This document shows positions 9,658 through 20,038 of a DNA stretch of 64,000 nt, one piece after another. The notes beneath the pieces were generated by a model. It ran no database searches, was not told where the DNA came from, and saw only the letters and a list, made by a program, of their open reading frames with translations. The position numbers and the translations under genes were made by a program. The stretch is from NCBI RefSeq assembly GCF_900114995.1, contig NZ_FOUX01000002.1, positions 992,001 to 1,056,000 on the forward strand. The letters are read 5' to 3'. This DNA is from Chitinophaga sp. YR627 (lineage in GTDB: Bacteria; Bacteroidota; Bacteroidia; Chitinophagales; Chitinophagaceae). The stretch's first letter is position 1. The number at the start of each line of letters is the position of its first letter.

Positions 9658-12336
9658 ATGCTCAAAAAAATCCTCAAAATTGTAGGAATTTTCTTGCTGG
9701 TATTGGTTATCGCAGCTATTGCCATCCCATACTTTTTCAAGGGCAAGATCATGTCTATCGTCAAAACAGAGCTGAACAAACAACTCGTAGCTGATGTCGA
9801 CTTTAAAGATGTGGATATCAGTCTGATACGACACTTTCCAAGGCTGGCAGTAGCCCTTGAAGACCTGAGCGTGGTAAACAGAGCGCCCTTCGCCGGCGAT
9901 ACCCTGTTTGCCGTTAAGAAAATTGATCTGGCTCTCAACCTCATGAGCGTGATCAAAGGCGATAAAATGGATATCTACAATGTGGATATCGTAGCGCCCC
10001 GCATACATGCCATCATTAATAAAGAAGGATTGGTGAACTGGGATATTACCAAACCAGACACCGCCCAAACCACCCCGGCAGATACCGCCACTACCAAATT
10101 CGCCCTCAATCTTCAGCAATACAGCATCGAAGATGCCACTATCCGCTATGATGATGAACAAGGTGATATGGGTATGCTCATCGAAGGCCTGAACCACCAG
10201 GGTAAAGGTGACTTCACACAGGATCTGTTCACCCTCCAGACTACCACCCAGGCTGAAGGCGTTACCTTCCGTTATGGTCTTATCCCCTACCTGCTGCGTA
10301 CCAAAACAACAATGGATGCAGACATTCAGGTAGATAATAAAACCAGCACCTATACCTTCCAGAAAGGTAAAGCCACGCTGAACAATCTCGAACTGGCCTT
10401 CCAGGGCTTCTTTAAACTCGTCGATGACAGCACTTACGGCATGGACCTTACCATGAAAGCACCATCTACCCAGTTTAAAGACATTCTCTCCCTGGTGCCC
10501 GCTATCTTCATGCAGGATTTTGATAAGATCAAAACTTCTGGTACCGCTGCCTTCGACGGTTATGTAAAAGGCACTTACAGCGCTACCCAGATGCCTGCTT
10601 TCGGATTAAACCTGGCCGTTAAAGACGGTTTCTTCCAATATCCTGACCTCCCTAAGCCTGTGAAGAATATCCAGGTAAAAATGAGCGTCAACAACGCGGA
10701 TGGCGTACCTGATCACACGATTGTAGACATACCTTCCGCGCATGTGGAAATGGATAATACACCGCTGGATATGCGCCTCCTGGTAAAAACACCGATCTCC
10801 GACATGTATGTAGACGGTGCTGCAAAAGGTAAACTCGACCTGTCAAAAGTATCCCAGTTCGTAAAACTGGAAGCAGGTACCGCCCTGAGTGGTATCGTAG
10901 ATGCGGATGTTTCTGCAAAAGGTAACATGAGCGCCATCGAAAAACAGGCATATGATAAATTCTACGCTGCCGGTAGTATCCTGATCAGCGATCTGCTGTA
11001 TCGTAGCAAAGATTACCCGGACGGTGTTAAAGTAAATACCCTGTCCATGCAGTTCAATCCAAAGAATGTGACAGTGTCTAAATTCGATGGACAATACATG
11101 GGTACCAACTTCCAGGCAAATGGTGAAGTGAATAACATGCTGGCCTATATGCTGAAGAACCAGCCGCTGGAGGGTAAACTGGCCTTTAAAGCCGACCAGG
11201 TAGACCTGGACAAATGGATGGGTACAACAACAACTACCACAGCTGCAACACCAGCTGATACAGCCAGCGCTCCCTTTGCTGTTCCGGCTAACCTGAACCT
11301 CGCTTTACAGGCACAGGTAGATAAAGTACACTACGACAAGCTCGATATGTCGAACCTCTCCGGTAACCTCTTACTGAAAGATGAAACCGTTTCCATGCAA
11401 CAGATCAAGGCAAATGCCTTACAGGGTAACATGGAAGTAAATGGTAGCTACAGCACTAAAAACAGTAAGACCAACCCGGATATCAACATGTCTTACAGTG
11501 TACAGAACGTAGACGTACAACAAACATTCAACGCTTTCAATACTGTACAGGCCCTGATGCCGGTGGCTAAATTCCTGAATGGTAAGATCAATTCCCATAT
11601 GGAACTGACCGGCAAACTCGGTCAGGATATGATGCCTTTACTGAGCAGCCTCACAGGTGACGGTAACCTGCTGGTACTGGAAGGTGCGCTGCAGAAGTTT
11701 GGTCCGATAGACCAGCTGGCAAGCACCCTGAATGTATCTCAACTGAAAAACTTCTCCCTGAGAGATATCAAAACCTATTTCGCTTTTGAAAACGGCCGCG
11801 TAAAGGTGAATCCGTTCAAAGTGAACGTCAGCAACATCAGTATGCTGGTAGGTGGTTCCCACGGTTTTGACCAGTCACTGGATTACACCTTACAGATGAC
11901 CCTGCCGCGCAGCGTGATCGGAAAACAGGGAGATGCCCTGGTGACAAGCCTGGCTTCTCAGGCTACGGCTAAAGGTATCCCTGTTAATATCAGTGACAGT
12001 ATTCACCTGAACGTATTGCTCGGTGGTAACATCATGAAGCCAACGTATAAAACCGACCTGCAGGAAACTACTTCCGGTACACTCAATAACCTGAAAGATC
12101 AGGCTACTAACCTGGTAAAAAACAAGGTAGACACAGTGAAAACAGCCCTCAAGGATTCACTGAATGCTGCCAAAAACAACGCTGTTGCCGGTCTGAAAGA
12201 CCAGATCACCAAACAGATCACAGGTCAGAAAGATACGACCGGAACGAAGGCACAACCTTTGCAGAATGCCGGTAAACAAGCGGAACAAGCGGTAAAAAGT
12301 ACTATCGGAAATATCTTCAAAAAGAAGAGTAACTAA
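9658..12336 (+). CDS. AsmA-like family protein
   Basis: 892 residues. A single N-terminal membrane segment (about residues 5-28) is followed by the AsmA start (VDFKDVDISLIRHFPRLAVALEDLSVVN) and a long beta-rich region. The C-terminal AsmA repeat contains FSLRDIKTYFAFENGRVKVNPFKVN and the DYTLQMTLPRSVIG segment. AsmA-like proteins are large periplasm-facing proteins linked to lipid transfer and outer-membrane homeostasis; the exact role here is unknown. The last ~80 residues are Lys/Ala/Gln-rich and likely helical. A terminator follows. Confidence 0.9.
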   Translation: MLKKILKIVGIFLLVLVIAAIAIPYFFKGKIMSIVKTELNKQLVADVDFKDVDISLIRHFPRLAVALEDLSVVNRAPFAGDTLFAVKKIDLALNLMSVIKGDKMDIYNVDIVAPRIHAIINKEGLVNWDITKPDTAQTTPADTATTKFALNLQQYSIEDATIRYDDEQGDMGMLIEGLNHQGKGDFTQDLFTLQTTTQAEGVTFRYGLIPYLLRTKTTMDADIQVDNKTSTYTFQKGKATLNNLELAFQGFFKLVDDSTYGMDLTMKAPSTQFKDILSLVPAIFMQDFDKIKTSGTAAFDGYVKGTYSATQMPAFGLNLAVKDGFFQYPDLPKPVKNIQVKMSVNNADGVPDHTIVDIPSAHVEMDNTPLDMRLLVKTPISDMYVDGAAKGKLDLSKVSQFVKLEAGTALSGIVDADVSAKGNMSAIEKQAYDKFYAAGSILISDLLYRSKDYPDGVKVNTLSMQFNPKNVTVSKFDGQYMGTNFQANGEVNNMLAYMLKNQPLEGKLAFKADQVDLDKWMGTTTTTTAATPADTASAPFAVPANLNLALQAQVDKVHYDKLDMSNLSGNLLLKDETVSMQQIKANALQGNMEVNGSYSTKNSKTNPDINMSYSVQNVDVQQTFNAFNTVQALMPVAKFLNGKINSHMELTGKLGQDMMPLLSSLTGDGNLLVLEGALQKFGPIDQLASTLNVSQLKNFSLRDIKTYFAFENGRVKVNPFKVNVSNISMLVGGSHGFDQSLDYTLQMTLPRSVIGKQGDALVTSLASQATAKGIPVNISDSIHLNVLLGGNIMKPTYKTDLQETTSGTLNNLKDQATNLVKNKVDTVKTALKDSLNAAKNNAVAGLKDQITKQITGQKDTTGTKAQPLQNAGKQAEQAVKSTIGNIFKKKSN

Positions 12337-12350
12337 GCTATAATATTTGC

Positions 12351-12394
12351 GAAACCGGTCCTCCCCTTCACCCGGGACCGGTTTCCATTTTTTT
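12351..12394 (+). terminator. Intrinsic terminator after AsmA-like gene
   Basis: Stem GAAACCGGTCC / GGACCGGTTTC around a C-rich loop of 13 nt, followed by a T-run. It separates the AsmA-like gene from the anti-sigma-like gene. Confidence 0.85.
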
Positions 12395-12524
12395 AAGTGT
12401 ATTTACGTTTTTCACTAGTTTGGACAACTTTTTGTCTGACTTTTTCACCACCTTCGCAGAACTGCAATATTATATCTCCATCCGGGAAACGGATGCGTTA
12501 ACTGAGAAATACCCACATGTAACT

Positions 12525-12938
12525 ATGGACTACGAGCGTTACATATCAGATGGAAATCTGGAGAAAGTGCTCCTTGGATTCGCAAGTCCTGAAGAGGAAG
12601 CCGAGTATCGGATACACCTGGATTTCTTTCCGGAAGTCCAGACCGAACAGGACGAGATCGAGCGTCGTATAGAACGCATGGCGTTCAAGGAGGCCGCTTT
12701 ACCACCTGCACACCTGAGATCAGCGATCATGCAACAGGTCGCGCAGGAAGCTGCAGCTCCGGTTACTACCGGTACATGGTATAACAGGAAAGATGTTCAT
12801 TATGAAGACGTACAGCCTCCTCACAATAAAATGAGGGTACACGTAGGCTGGAAATTATTACTCATCACCCTCCTGGTGATGATTGCCGCATCTATGGCTG
12901 CTGCAATTATTTTCTTTTATATGACCATCGGTAAATAA
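12525..12938 (+). CDS. Orphan RskA-like anti-sigma factor, N-terminal domain plus one TM segment
   Basis: 137 residues from the ATG at 12525. An upstream TTG at 12420 would add 35 residues without homology. The N-terminus, YERYISDGNLEKVLLGFASPEEEAEY, followed by FFPEV and a P-P-x-x-L-R segment, is the pattern of Bacteroidota RskA-type zinc-free anti-sigma domains. A membrane segment (about 109-133) closes the protein, which ends 4 residues later, so the usual periplasmic RskA domain is absent. No sigma-factor gene is adjacent. It may act on a sigma factor encoded elsewhere; the partner is unknown. Confidence 0.65.
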   Translation: MDYERYISDGNLEKVLLGFASPEEEAEYRIHLDFFPEVQTEQDEIERRIERMAFKEAALPPAHLRSAIMQQVAQEAAAPVTTGTWYNRKDVHYEDVQPPHNKMRVHVGWKLLLITLLVMIAASMAAAIIFFYMTIGK

Positions 12939-12966
12939 CCAGACTTTTTTACTTTCTTTCAATAAA

Positions 12967-12998
12967 AAAAGGCGCCCACCATATGGTGGGCGCCTTTT
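12967..12998. terminator. Bidirectional terminator between convergent genes
   Basis: Stem AAAAGGCGCCCACC / GGTGGGCGCCTTTT with loop ATAT, with A/T tracts on both sides. It can serve the anti-sigma-like gene (plus) and the RND pump operon (minus). Confidence 0.88.
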
Positions 12999-13017
12999 CA
13001 GTTGCAATGTTTTCCGT

Positions 13018-16000
13018 TTATAATTCGTGTTGCATCGCTTTGTAATTTTCCTGCATTTGCTTCAGTTTATCCTTACCATATGCCAGACGGGTAATTACCA
13101 CATACAGCACCGGTACGATAAAGATCGCCAGGAAGGTCGCAGTGAACATACCACCCAATACGGTCCATCCCATCGTTTTACGGGATTCAGCACCTGCACC
13201 ACTGGATAATACCAGCGGCATGATACCTAACAGGAACGCAAGGGAAGTCATGATGATCGGACGCAGACGCAGCTTGGCCGCCTCCACAGTCGCCGTGACA
13301 AGTTCCATACCTCTGTCCACACGCTCTTTTGCAAATTCCACGATCAGGATCGCATTCTTTGCCGACAGACCAATCAGGGTGATCAGACCAATCTGTGCAT
13401 ATACGTTGTTTGTTAATGCAGGCAGGAATGTCAGTGTCAGGATCGCACCAAAGGCCCCGATAGGTACGGCCAGCAGTACGGAGAACGGTACCGACCAGCT
13501 TTCATAAAGGGCTGCCAGGAAGAGGAATACGAAGATGATAGACAGGGCGAAGATGTAAACGGTCTTCGATCCTGATAATAATTCCTCACGGCTCAAACCA
13601 GAGAACTCATATCCATAACCTTCCGGTAACACCTGTGCAGCTACTTCCTGTAATGCCTTGATCGCGTCACCACTACTATATCCAGGTGCAGGGCTACCAT
13701 TTATTTCCGCAGAACGGAACAGGTTATAGTGAGAGATAACCGGCGCACTTTCTGTCACCTTATAGGATGTCAGCGCACTCAATGGTACCATGGTACCGGA
13801 AGAGTTTTTCACAAAATATTGCGCCAGATCCTTGATATCTCCACGGTAAGTGGAATCAGCCTGCGTTACTACACGGAAGTTACGGCCGTACACCGTAAAG
13901 TCATTCACATAAGCACTACCAAGATAAGTCTGTAATGCAGTAGCAATAGAGGATATCTGTACGCCCATCTTCTTCGCCTTTTCACGGTCTATCTCCAGTT
14001 GGTAACCAGGCGTACGTGCGGTAAAGAAGGAGAACGCTCTCGCGATTTCAGGACGCTGGTTGATCGCCATCGTGAATTTCTGGAGTACACCTTCAAATTC
14101 CTTGATGTCGCCACCACCACTCTTCTGCTGAAGAATGAAGGAGAAACCTGCGGTAGAACCCAGACCAGGGATCGCCGGAGGCGGAATTACTACCACATTT
14201 GCCTCCTTAAATCTGGAGAGTTTCGCCTGAAGTTGTCCTACCAGTGCGAATATCTGCTGAGATTTGTCTTTACGCTCATCCCATGGTTTCAGCTGACAGA
14301 AGATCGTACCACTGTTTGATTTGGTCGCGAAACTTACTACGTTCAGACCACCCAGTGCTGCATAGTGACCGATCGCTTTTACGCTATCCAGTGTATGCAT
14401 CATTTCCGTCATGACAGCAATCGTTCGCTCAGTAGAAGATGATTCAGGCAGGTCAAAAGTGATATATATACGACCATCATCCTCTGTTGGGATAAAGCCT
14501 GTCGGCTTACCTCTGAAGAGGAACAGGGTACCTACCACAATACAAAGCAGCAGTATGATCACATAACGCGACCAACGGATACTCTTCTTCACACCCAGTG
14601 AATAACGGCTGGTCACATGACCAAACCAGGTATTGAACTTAAAGAAAAATTTATTCAGACCTTTTGAGTCCTTATCCAGGTGCATAGGTCGCAGGATCAG
14701 CGTACACAGTGCCGGTGTCAGGGACAATGCCACAAACGCGGAGATCAGTACGGAGATCGCGATCGTGATCGCAAACTGCTGATACAGACGTCCCACGATA
14801 CCCGGAATAAATCCTACCGGTACGAATACCGCCGCAAGGATCAGGGCGATAGCCATTACCGGTCCGGAGATCTCCTTCATCGCTGCATAAGTAGCTTCCT
14901 TCGGCGTCATCTGTTCATGGTCCATATTATGCTGGACCGCCTCCACCACCACAATGGCGTCATCCACCACGATACCGATCGCCAGTACGAAACCGAACAG
15001 GGTCAGGGTGTTGATGGTAAATCCAAGTGGTATGAAGAAGATGAACGTCGCAATGATAGACACAGGGATCGCAAGTACCGGAATAATGGTTGCCCTCCAG
15101 CTTTGCAGGAAGAGGAATACCACGATCACCACAAGTACGAGTGCTTCCAGCAGGGTTTCCACCACCTCGTGGATAGACACCTCGATCACGGATACAGACT
15201 CAAATGGTACTACATAAGCAACATCTTTCGGAAAGCTTTTGCTCAGTTGCTCCATTGTTTCATATACCGCTTCTGCTGTTTCGATCGCGTTACTACCTGG
15301 CGCCTGGTAAACCAGCAGGTAAGATGCTCTCTTACCATCTACATAGGAGTTGTTGCTGTAACTGAATTTACCCAGTTGTACACGGGCAACATCTTTCAGG
15401 TATACAACTGCGCCATCGTCAGGACGGGTTTTGATAATGATATTACCAAATTCCTCAGCTGTTACGAGACGGCCTTTTACGAAAATGGTATACTCATATG
15501 TCTGTCCGGTTTTCTGAGGAGGAGCACCTACGGTACCTGCGGAGATCTGCGCGTTCTGTTCAGTGATCGCAGCTCTCACCTCTTCTGCTGTTACACCCAT
15601 CTGGGCCAGCTTGTCTGGTTTCAGCCATACACGCATACTGAAATCATCCGCACGGGTGAAGATATCACCCACACCTTTCGCACGCAGCAATGCATCCTTG
15701 ATGTAAACGTTGGTATAGTTATCCAGGAAGGTTACATCATGGGTACCATTCGGAGAATATAAAGCCACCAGCATGAGGATACTGGGGTTACGCTTTCTTA
15801 CGGTCAGACCTAAACGTTGTACCTCCTGAGGCAGGGTTGGCTGCGCAATACCCACACGGTTCTGTACGTCCAGTGCGGCGATATTGATGTCAGTACCCAC
15901 TTCAAAGTTCACGGTCAAACTCATTGCACCACTGTTGGTACTGTTACTGGTCATGTAAGTCATACCAGGCGTACCATTCACCTGCACTTCCACAGGAGTA

Positions 16001-16188
16001 GCTGTCGTCTGCTCCACCGTCTGTGCATCCGCACCGATATAAGTACCGGTTACCTGTACAGTGGGGGGCGAAATTTCCGGATACTGGCCAATGGGCAGAT
16101 TGGTCATCGCCAGCAAACCTACCAGCACCAGTACAACAGAAATAACTATTGCGGTAACCGGTCTGCGTATAAAAGTATTTGCAATCAT
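13018..16188 (-). CDS. RND multidrug efflux pump inner-membrane permease (HAE1/AcrB family)
   Basis: 1056 residues, full length for the family. It has an N-terminal TM helix (FIRRPVTAIVISVVLVLVGLLAM), two large periplasmic loops and two blocks of TM helices. The proton-relay aspartates are in GIVVDDAIVVVE, and the FGFVLAIG and PVGAFGAI-like segments are present. It is a proton-driven exporter of hydrophobic compounds working with the adaptor and TolC-like channel encoded just upstream (16225-18767). It is the last gene of the operon before a bidirectional terminator. Substrates cannot be assigned. Confidence 0.95.
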   Translation of the reverse strand: MIANTFIRRPVTAIVISVVLVLVGLLAMTNLPIGQYPEISPPTVQVTGTYIGADAQTVEQTTATPVEVQVNGTPGMTYMTSNSTNSGAMSLTVNFEVGTDINIAALDVQNRVGIAQPTLPQEVQRLGLTVRKRNPSILMLVALYSPNGTHDVTFLDNYTNVYIKDALLRAKGVGDIFTRADDFSMRVWLKPDKLAQMGVTAEEVRAAITEQNAQISAGTVGAPPQKTGQTYEYTIFVKGRLVTAEEFGNIIIKTRPDDGAVVYLKDVARVQLGKFSYSNNSYVDGKRASYLLVYQAPGSNAIETAEAVYETMEQLSKSFPKDVAYVVPFESVSVIEVSIHEVVETLLEALVLVVIVVFLFLQSWRATIIPVLAIPVSIIATFIFFIPLGFTINTLTLFGFVLAIGIVVDDAIVVVEAVQHNMDHEQMTPKEATYAAMKEISGPVMAIALILAAVFVPVGFIPGIVGRLYQQFAITIAISVLISAFVALSLTPALCTLILRPMHLDKDSKGLNKFFFKFNTWFGHVTSRYSLGVKKSIRWSRYVIILLLCIVVGTLFLFRGKPTGFIPTEDDGRIYITFDLPESSSTERTIAVMTEMMHTLDSVKAIGHYAALGGLNVVSFATKSNSGTIFCQLKPWDERKDKSQQIFALVGQLQAKLSRFKEANVVVIPPPAIPGLGSTAGFSFILQQKSGGGDIKEFEGVLQKFTMAINQRPEIARAFSFFTARTPGYQLEIDREKAKKMGVQISSIATALQTYLGSAYVNDFTVYGRNFRVVTQADSTYRGDIKDLAQYFVKNSSGTMVPLSALTSYKVTESAPVISHYNLFRSAEINGSPAPGYSSGDAIKALQEVAAQVLPEGYGYEFSGLSREELLSGSKTVYIFALSIIFVFLFLAALYESWSVPFSVLLAVPIGAFGAILTLTFLPALTNNVYAQIGLITLIGLSAKNAILIVEFAKERVDRGMELVTATVEAAKLRLRPIIMTSLAFLLGIMPLVLSSGAGAESRKTMGWTVLGGMFTATFLAIFIVPVLYVVITRLAYGKDKLKQMQENYKAMQHEL

Positions 16189-16224
16189 GTTTCTTCTTCT
16201 ATTGATTCAAACTCAAACTGTTAT

Positions 16225-17364
16225 CTATTTCTTAGCTGCGGCATCCGGCGCTTTCTTTACGGTAGTGGTATCAATCTTACCACCATCACGTAAACGCTGT
16301 ATACCCTCTGCAATCACCAGCTCGCCCTGTTTAACACCGTCCATTACGACGATACTTTCTCTCAGACGAGGGCCCAGATGTATTTTACGCTGTTCTGCAA
16401 CAGTATCTTTCGCAACAAATACGAAGAATTCACCCATCTGTTCAACCACTGCTTTGTAAGGAATGATCACGCGGTCGCCTGACTGATCGTTCAGTACATT
16501 CATCACACCGCTCATACCTTCTTTCAGTTCGTTCTTCGGGTTGTTGAATTCAATACGCACCTTGATAGTAGCTGTCAGGTTATCCACACCACGGTCCACT
16601 ACTGTCAGACGGCCCGGCTCAGAATAAGCCTGTCCGTTAGGCAGCTGCAAACGGAAAGTAGAATCGCTGGGAACCACCGTTTTACCCTGCATAGCAGAAA
16701 AACGTGGGATGTCATTTTCGTTTACCACAAAATCAACAGCAATCGGATTTTCAGAAGAAATCGTATTCAACAGGGTCGTTCCTGCTCCCACCTGTGCGCC
16801 CAGTTTTACCTGAGAGATACCTATACGGCCGGTGAAAGGAGCTTTGATGACAGCATAGTCCAGGTCTGTGCGGGCGGCCATTAAAGAAGCTTCCGCAGCA
16901 GCCAGCTGGCTACGGCTTACGTCGAGGGCAGCATCGGCGTTGTCCAGCGTCTGACGGGCGATCGCGTCCTGCTCTGCCAGTTTATGATAACGGTCTGCGT
17001 CTTTCTGTGCTTTTGTAAGATTAGCCTTTGCCTGGGCAATACTTGCTTCTGCCTGGCGGTAAGTGGCTTCATACTTACGACGGTCTATTTCATAGAGCGG
17101 TTTTCCTTTCTGTACCACTTCACCTTCTTTGAAGAAAATGCCGGTAATGTATCCTGTCACCTGTGCACGCAGTTCAACCTGGTTCAGGGCTACCACTGTA
17201 GCTGGATACTTATCGTAGTAAATAGCAGTACCAGTAACTGCCGGCACTACGCTTACCGGTGTAGGAGGCAATACCATGGCTGCTTTCTGAGCCGGGCCTT
17301 TACAGGAAGCCAGGTAAAATAAGCCTGTAGCGCCAATGAGGAGAATGTGTTGCTTTGTTTTCAT
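16225..17364 (-). CDS. RND efflux periplasmic adaptor, lipoprotein
   Basis: 379 residues. The signal sequence ends in lipobox YLASC (C21), so it is a lipid-anchored membrane-fusion protein. Domain order is a lipoyl-like half (VELRAQVTGYITGIFFKEGEVVQKGKPLYEID), an alpha-helical hairpin (about residues 95-165, rich in A, Q, D), a second lipoyl half (IKAPFTGRIG) and a beta-barrel (FVVNENDIPRF). It bridges the RND permease and the outer-membrane channel. It is 36 nt upstream of the permease gene. Confidence 0.95.
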   Translation of the reverse strand: MKTKQHILLIGATGLFYLASCKGPAQKAAMVLPPTPVSVVPAVTGTAIYYDKYPATVVALNQVELRAQVTGYITGIFFKEGEVVQKGKPLYEIDRRKYEATYRQAEASIAQAKANLTKAQKDADRYHKLAEQDAIARQTLDNADAALDVSRSQLAAAEASLMAARTDLDYAVIKAPFTGRIGISQVKLGAQVGAGTTLLNTISSENPIAVDFVVNENDIPRFSAMQGKTVVPSDSTFRLQLPNGQAYSEPGRLTVVDRGVDNLTATIKVRIEFNNPKNELKEGMSGVMNVLNDQSGDRVIIPYKAVVEQMGEFFVFVAKDTVAEQRKIHLGPRLRESIVVMDGVKQGELVIAEGIQRLRDGGKIDTTTVKKAPDAAAKK

Positions 17365-17420
17365 CTGAAAATATTTGTCCTTTCAATGGTCAGGTTGTAC
17401 GGACCCGACCAGTTTCCTTA

Positions 17421-18767
17421 TTAGTAGTTGTTTGTTGTTATTGTACCCAATGAACGTTGCAGATCCACTTTGCTGGACAGCACGGTATACATTGCGTTAT
17501 AGTAGTTCAGTTGTGCTGAACGCAGATCTGTCTGTGCTGTGATCACCTCGAGATAGGTCTTCACACCTTCCCTGTACTGCATTTCTATCAGGGTGTATAC
17601 TTCCTGGGCCAGGTCCACATTCTCCTTCATCACATAAAACTGATTGAGGTTACCTTTATAGGTAGCCATTGCCTGGGTATATTCAGTATTGATCTGGTTG
17701 CGCAGGTTTTCTATATCCAGGTCATTACGTTTGATCTGCAATTCCGCCTGACGGATATTATAGATACGTTTAGACCCCTGGAAAATAGGCAGGGACACTT
17801 TCAGGCCTACCTGGGAACTCGGTACGTTGTTGTTATACAACTTGGAGAACTCCGGATTCAGGTAGTTGAAGTTATAGTTCGCAAATGCAGAAACAGTAGG
17901 AATAAAACTCCACTTGTTATACTTCAGCTGCGCGTCTAAGAGGGTTTTCTGCGTTTCCAGCAACTGCATTTCGACCCTGTTATTATAGGTCACAGTCACG
18001 GTCGTATCCAGCTGTATGTTCTGGACCATCTGCACGGTATCATACACCAGTGGCAGCGGACCATTCACAGGATAGCCCATCAGCTGACGAAGCTGTGCTT
18101 CGCTGGCTTTCAGTTGCTCCGCAGCCGTCTTTCTCTGTGCACGGGTGTTATTCAGGGAGATAGTCGCCCTTTTATAGTCGGTTTTATCCACTATACCACC
18201 CTGGTATTGATTGTAAGCGTCTTTCAGACTACGTTCCAGACGTACCACATCTTCATCCAGTACATCTATCTGGCGTTCAGTCAGCAGCATGCCGTAGTAT
18301 GCCTTTGTCACATTTGCGACAACATCAATACGGTAGCTTTCTGTGTTCTGTTTTGCCTGTTTGCGTACATCGCGGGCAGTTCTGCCTGCCAGCAGCAGAT
18401 CACGGGTAAACAGATTCTGGTTCCATTGGAACAAAGCAGCGGAGTTGTTTTCCACGCCCAACTGTACATAGTTCCCGTTAAAATAGGATGTGGGAATCTT
18501 GAGATAATGGTTGAGGCTGTAATCTACCCCAATCTGCGGGTACCAATCCGCAAGCTTTCCCTTGATGGTGTATTCAGTAATATCCTCATCCAGTTTGGCC
18601 TGTTTTACAACCGGCTGGTGGGTGAGCGCATACTGAATACAAGCCTGGAGGGTGGCTTGAGGAAGCAGTGAATCGGAGACCTGTTGCGCATAAGACGGTG
18701 CGTTGTACAGCACGGCGCTTAGTACGGCGGTCAGATAAAATACTCTTTTCATAAAAGGTTTTGACAA
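17421..18767 (-). CDS. TolC-family outer-membrane efflux protein
   Basis: 448 residues with a signal peptide ending near SYAQQ. Two repeats of long amphipathic helices (for example VANVTKAYYGMLLTERQIDVLDEDVVRLERSL) and the C-terminal EVITAQTDLRSAQLNYYNAMYTVLSSKVDLQRSLG are typical of TolC. It forms the exit duct of the tripartite pump. As first gene of the operon, its promoter should lie in 18768-19082. No transcriptional regulator is next to the operon. Confidence 0.93.
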   Translation of the reverse strand: MSKPFMKRVFYLTAVLSAVLYNAPSYAQQVSDSLLPQATLQACIQYALTHQPVVKQAKLDEDITEYTIKGKLADWYPQIGVDYSLNHYLKIPTSYFNGNYVQLGVENNSAALFQWNQNLFTRDLLLAGRTARDVRKQAKQNTESYRIDVVANVTKAYYGMLLTERQIDVLDEDVVRLERSLKDAYNQYQGGIVDKTDYKRATISLNNTRAQRKTAAEQLKASEAQLRQLMGYPVNGPLPLVYDTVQMVQNIQLDTTVTVTYNNRVEMQLLETQKTLLDAQLKYNKWSFIPTVSAFANYNFNYLNPEFSKLYNNNVPSSQVGLKVSLPIFQGSKRIYNIRQAELQIKRNDLDIENLRNQINTEYTQAMATYKGNLNQFYVMKENVDLAQEVYTLIEMQYREGVKTYLEVITAQTDLRSAQLNYYNAMYTVLSSKVDLQRSLGTITTNNY

Positions 18768-19082
18768 TCAGAATCTTCTTTACACCAATCGAAGGACAAC
18801 GACGATATTGTCCACTATATATTTGTTATTCAATTAGATGCTAATGTGATCTTCAGCAAAAATCGGACGGGCACAGTTTAGCATTATGCACAAACTGCAA
18901 ACAGGTAGGTTCAGGTCGTTAACGGTTTTAACAAATCTTGGGATACTGCCGCCTAAAAAGGTGGCAAATCAGCTCCCATAGGGAGCTGTAGCTAACCTCG
19001 TTCCCGCAATTGCAGGGCAAAGATAATGACTCGCAATCAGAAACATGTTACCACTGATGTAAATTTAAACTATTGTTTAAAT
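18768..19082. other. Intergenic region between efflux operon and lipA
   Basis: 315 nt without a supportable gene. It must contain the minus-strand promoter of the efflux operon near its left end. A short hairpin, AGCTCCC-ATA-GGGAGCT at 18971-18987, lacks a T-run. Nothing else is recognisable. Confidence 0.4.
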
Positions 19083-19997
19083 CTACTGAGCGGTACGTCC
19101 ACTGTGAATATGTTTTTCTGCATGGTAGGAGGATCTTACCAGTGGTCCTGATTCTACATAGTCAAGACCCATGTTATATCCTATTTCACGCAATTCTGCG
19201 AACTCATCGGGATGTACAAAACGGACAACCGGTAAATGTTTTGGGGTAGGTTGAAGGTACTGTCCGAGTGTCACCACGTCACATCCATTATCGTACAGGT
19301 CTTGCATCGCCTGTACCACTTCCTCTTTGGTTTCGCCGAGACCCAGCATGATACCACTTTTGGTACGCATGCCTCCGTCTTTCAAACGGCGGATTACTTC
19401 CAGACTACGATGATATTTTGCCTGGATACGAACTTGTTTTGTCAGACGCTCTACTGTTTCCAGGTTGTGGGATACTACCTCAGGCGCTACATCAATAATG
19501 CGCTGTAAGTTTTCCCACTGGCCCCTGAAATCAGGAATCAATGTCTCCATAGTAGTGTCAGCATTCAGTGATCTGACAGCTTTAATGGTATTTGCCCAGA
19601 TGATAGAACCACCATCTTTCAGTTCATCTCTGTCCACGGAGGTAATAACCGCGTGTTTTACCTTCATCAGGTAAATAGCTTCCGCAACACGCTGAGGTTC
19701 ATCCCAGTCTACGGCATCCGGTCTGCCGGTAGCAACCGCACAGAATCCGCAGCTACGGGTACAGATATTTCCCAGTATCATAAAAGTAGCGGTGCCGGCT
19801 CCCCAGCATTCACCCATATTCGGGCAGTTACCGCTCTCACAGATCGTGTGTAATTTATGCGTATCAACCAGGTTACGAACCTGCTTGTAACTCTCCCCTA
19901 TTGGCAACTTAACTCTCAGCCAGTCAGGCTTTTTAGTCCTTGGTGCAGCAGGTGCTGTACTACATGGCGTTGCGGTCGTGATCGGTGTTTCTTCCAT
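19083..19997 (-). CDS. lipA: Lipoyl synthase
   Basis: 304 residues. This radical SAM enzyme inserts two sulfurs into protein-bound octanoyl groups to make lipoyl cofactors for 2-oxoacid dehydrogenases and the glycine cleavage H protein. The auxiliary cluster motif CX4CX5C is C53/C58/C64 ([12 protein letters not shown]). The radical SAM motif CX3CX2C is C79/C83/C86 (CTRSCGFC). The C-terminal R-S-S-Y serine ligand is present (VRSSYHAEK). A minus-strand TAAATTTG (20020-20027) 22 nt upstream of the start may be the -7 element. gcvP in this window uses the same cofactor system. Confidence 0.97.
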   Translation of the reverse strand: MEETPITTATPCSTAPAAPRTKKPDWLRVKLPIGESYKQVRNLVDTHKLHTICESGNCPNMGECWGAGTATFMILGNICTRSCGFCAVATGRPDAVDWDEPQRVAEAIYLMKVKHAVITSVDRDELKDGGSIIWANTIKAVRSLNADTTMETLIPDFRGQWENLQRIIDVAPEVVSHNLETVERLTKQVRIQAKYHRSLEVIRRLKDGGMRTKSGIMLGLGETKEEVVQAMQDLYDNGCDVVTLGQYLQPTPKHLPVVRFVHPDEFAELREIGYNMGLDYVESGPLVRSSYHAEKHIHSGRTAQ

Positions 19998-20038
19998 CTC
20001 TGATCCTTTCTTTAGAACACAAATTTAATACTTCTCAA

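Noticed and set aside
12420..12524. Upstream TTG extension of the anti-sigma-like gene
   Set aside because: The added 35 residues do not resemble the family; homology begins at ATG 12525.
14680..15762. Plus-strand open frame of 360 codons opposite the RND permease
   Set aside because: Arg/His/Tyr-rich translation with no family pattern, in the shadow of a full-length conserved gene.
16580..16588. Isolated TTATCCACA sites (also near 18884, 23752, 36673, 62342)
   Set aside because: These single copies fit the chance rate for 64 kb and mostly lie in coding sequence; only the 2138-3422 cluster is notable.
18971..18987. Short hairpin AGCTCCC-ATA-GGGAGCT
   Set aside because: Seven-bp stem without T-run or conservation evidence; too weak to call a terminator or operator.
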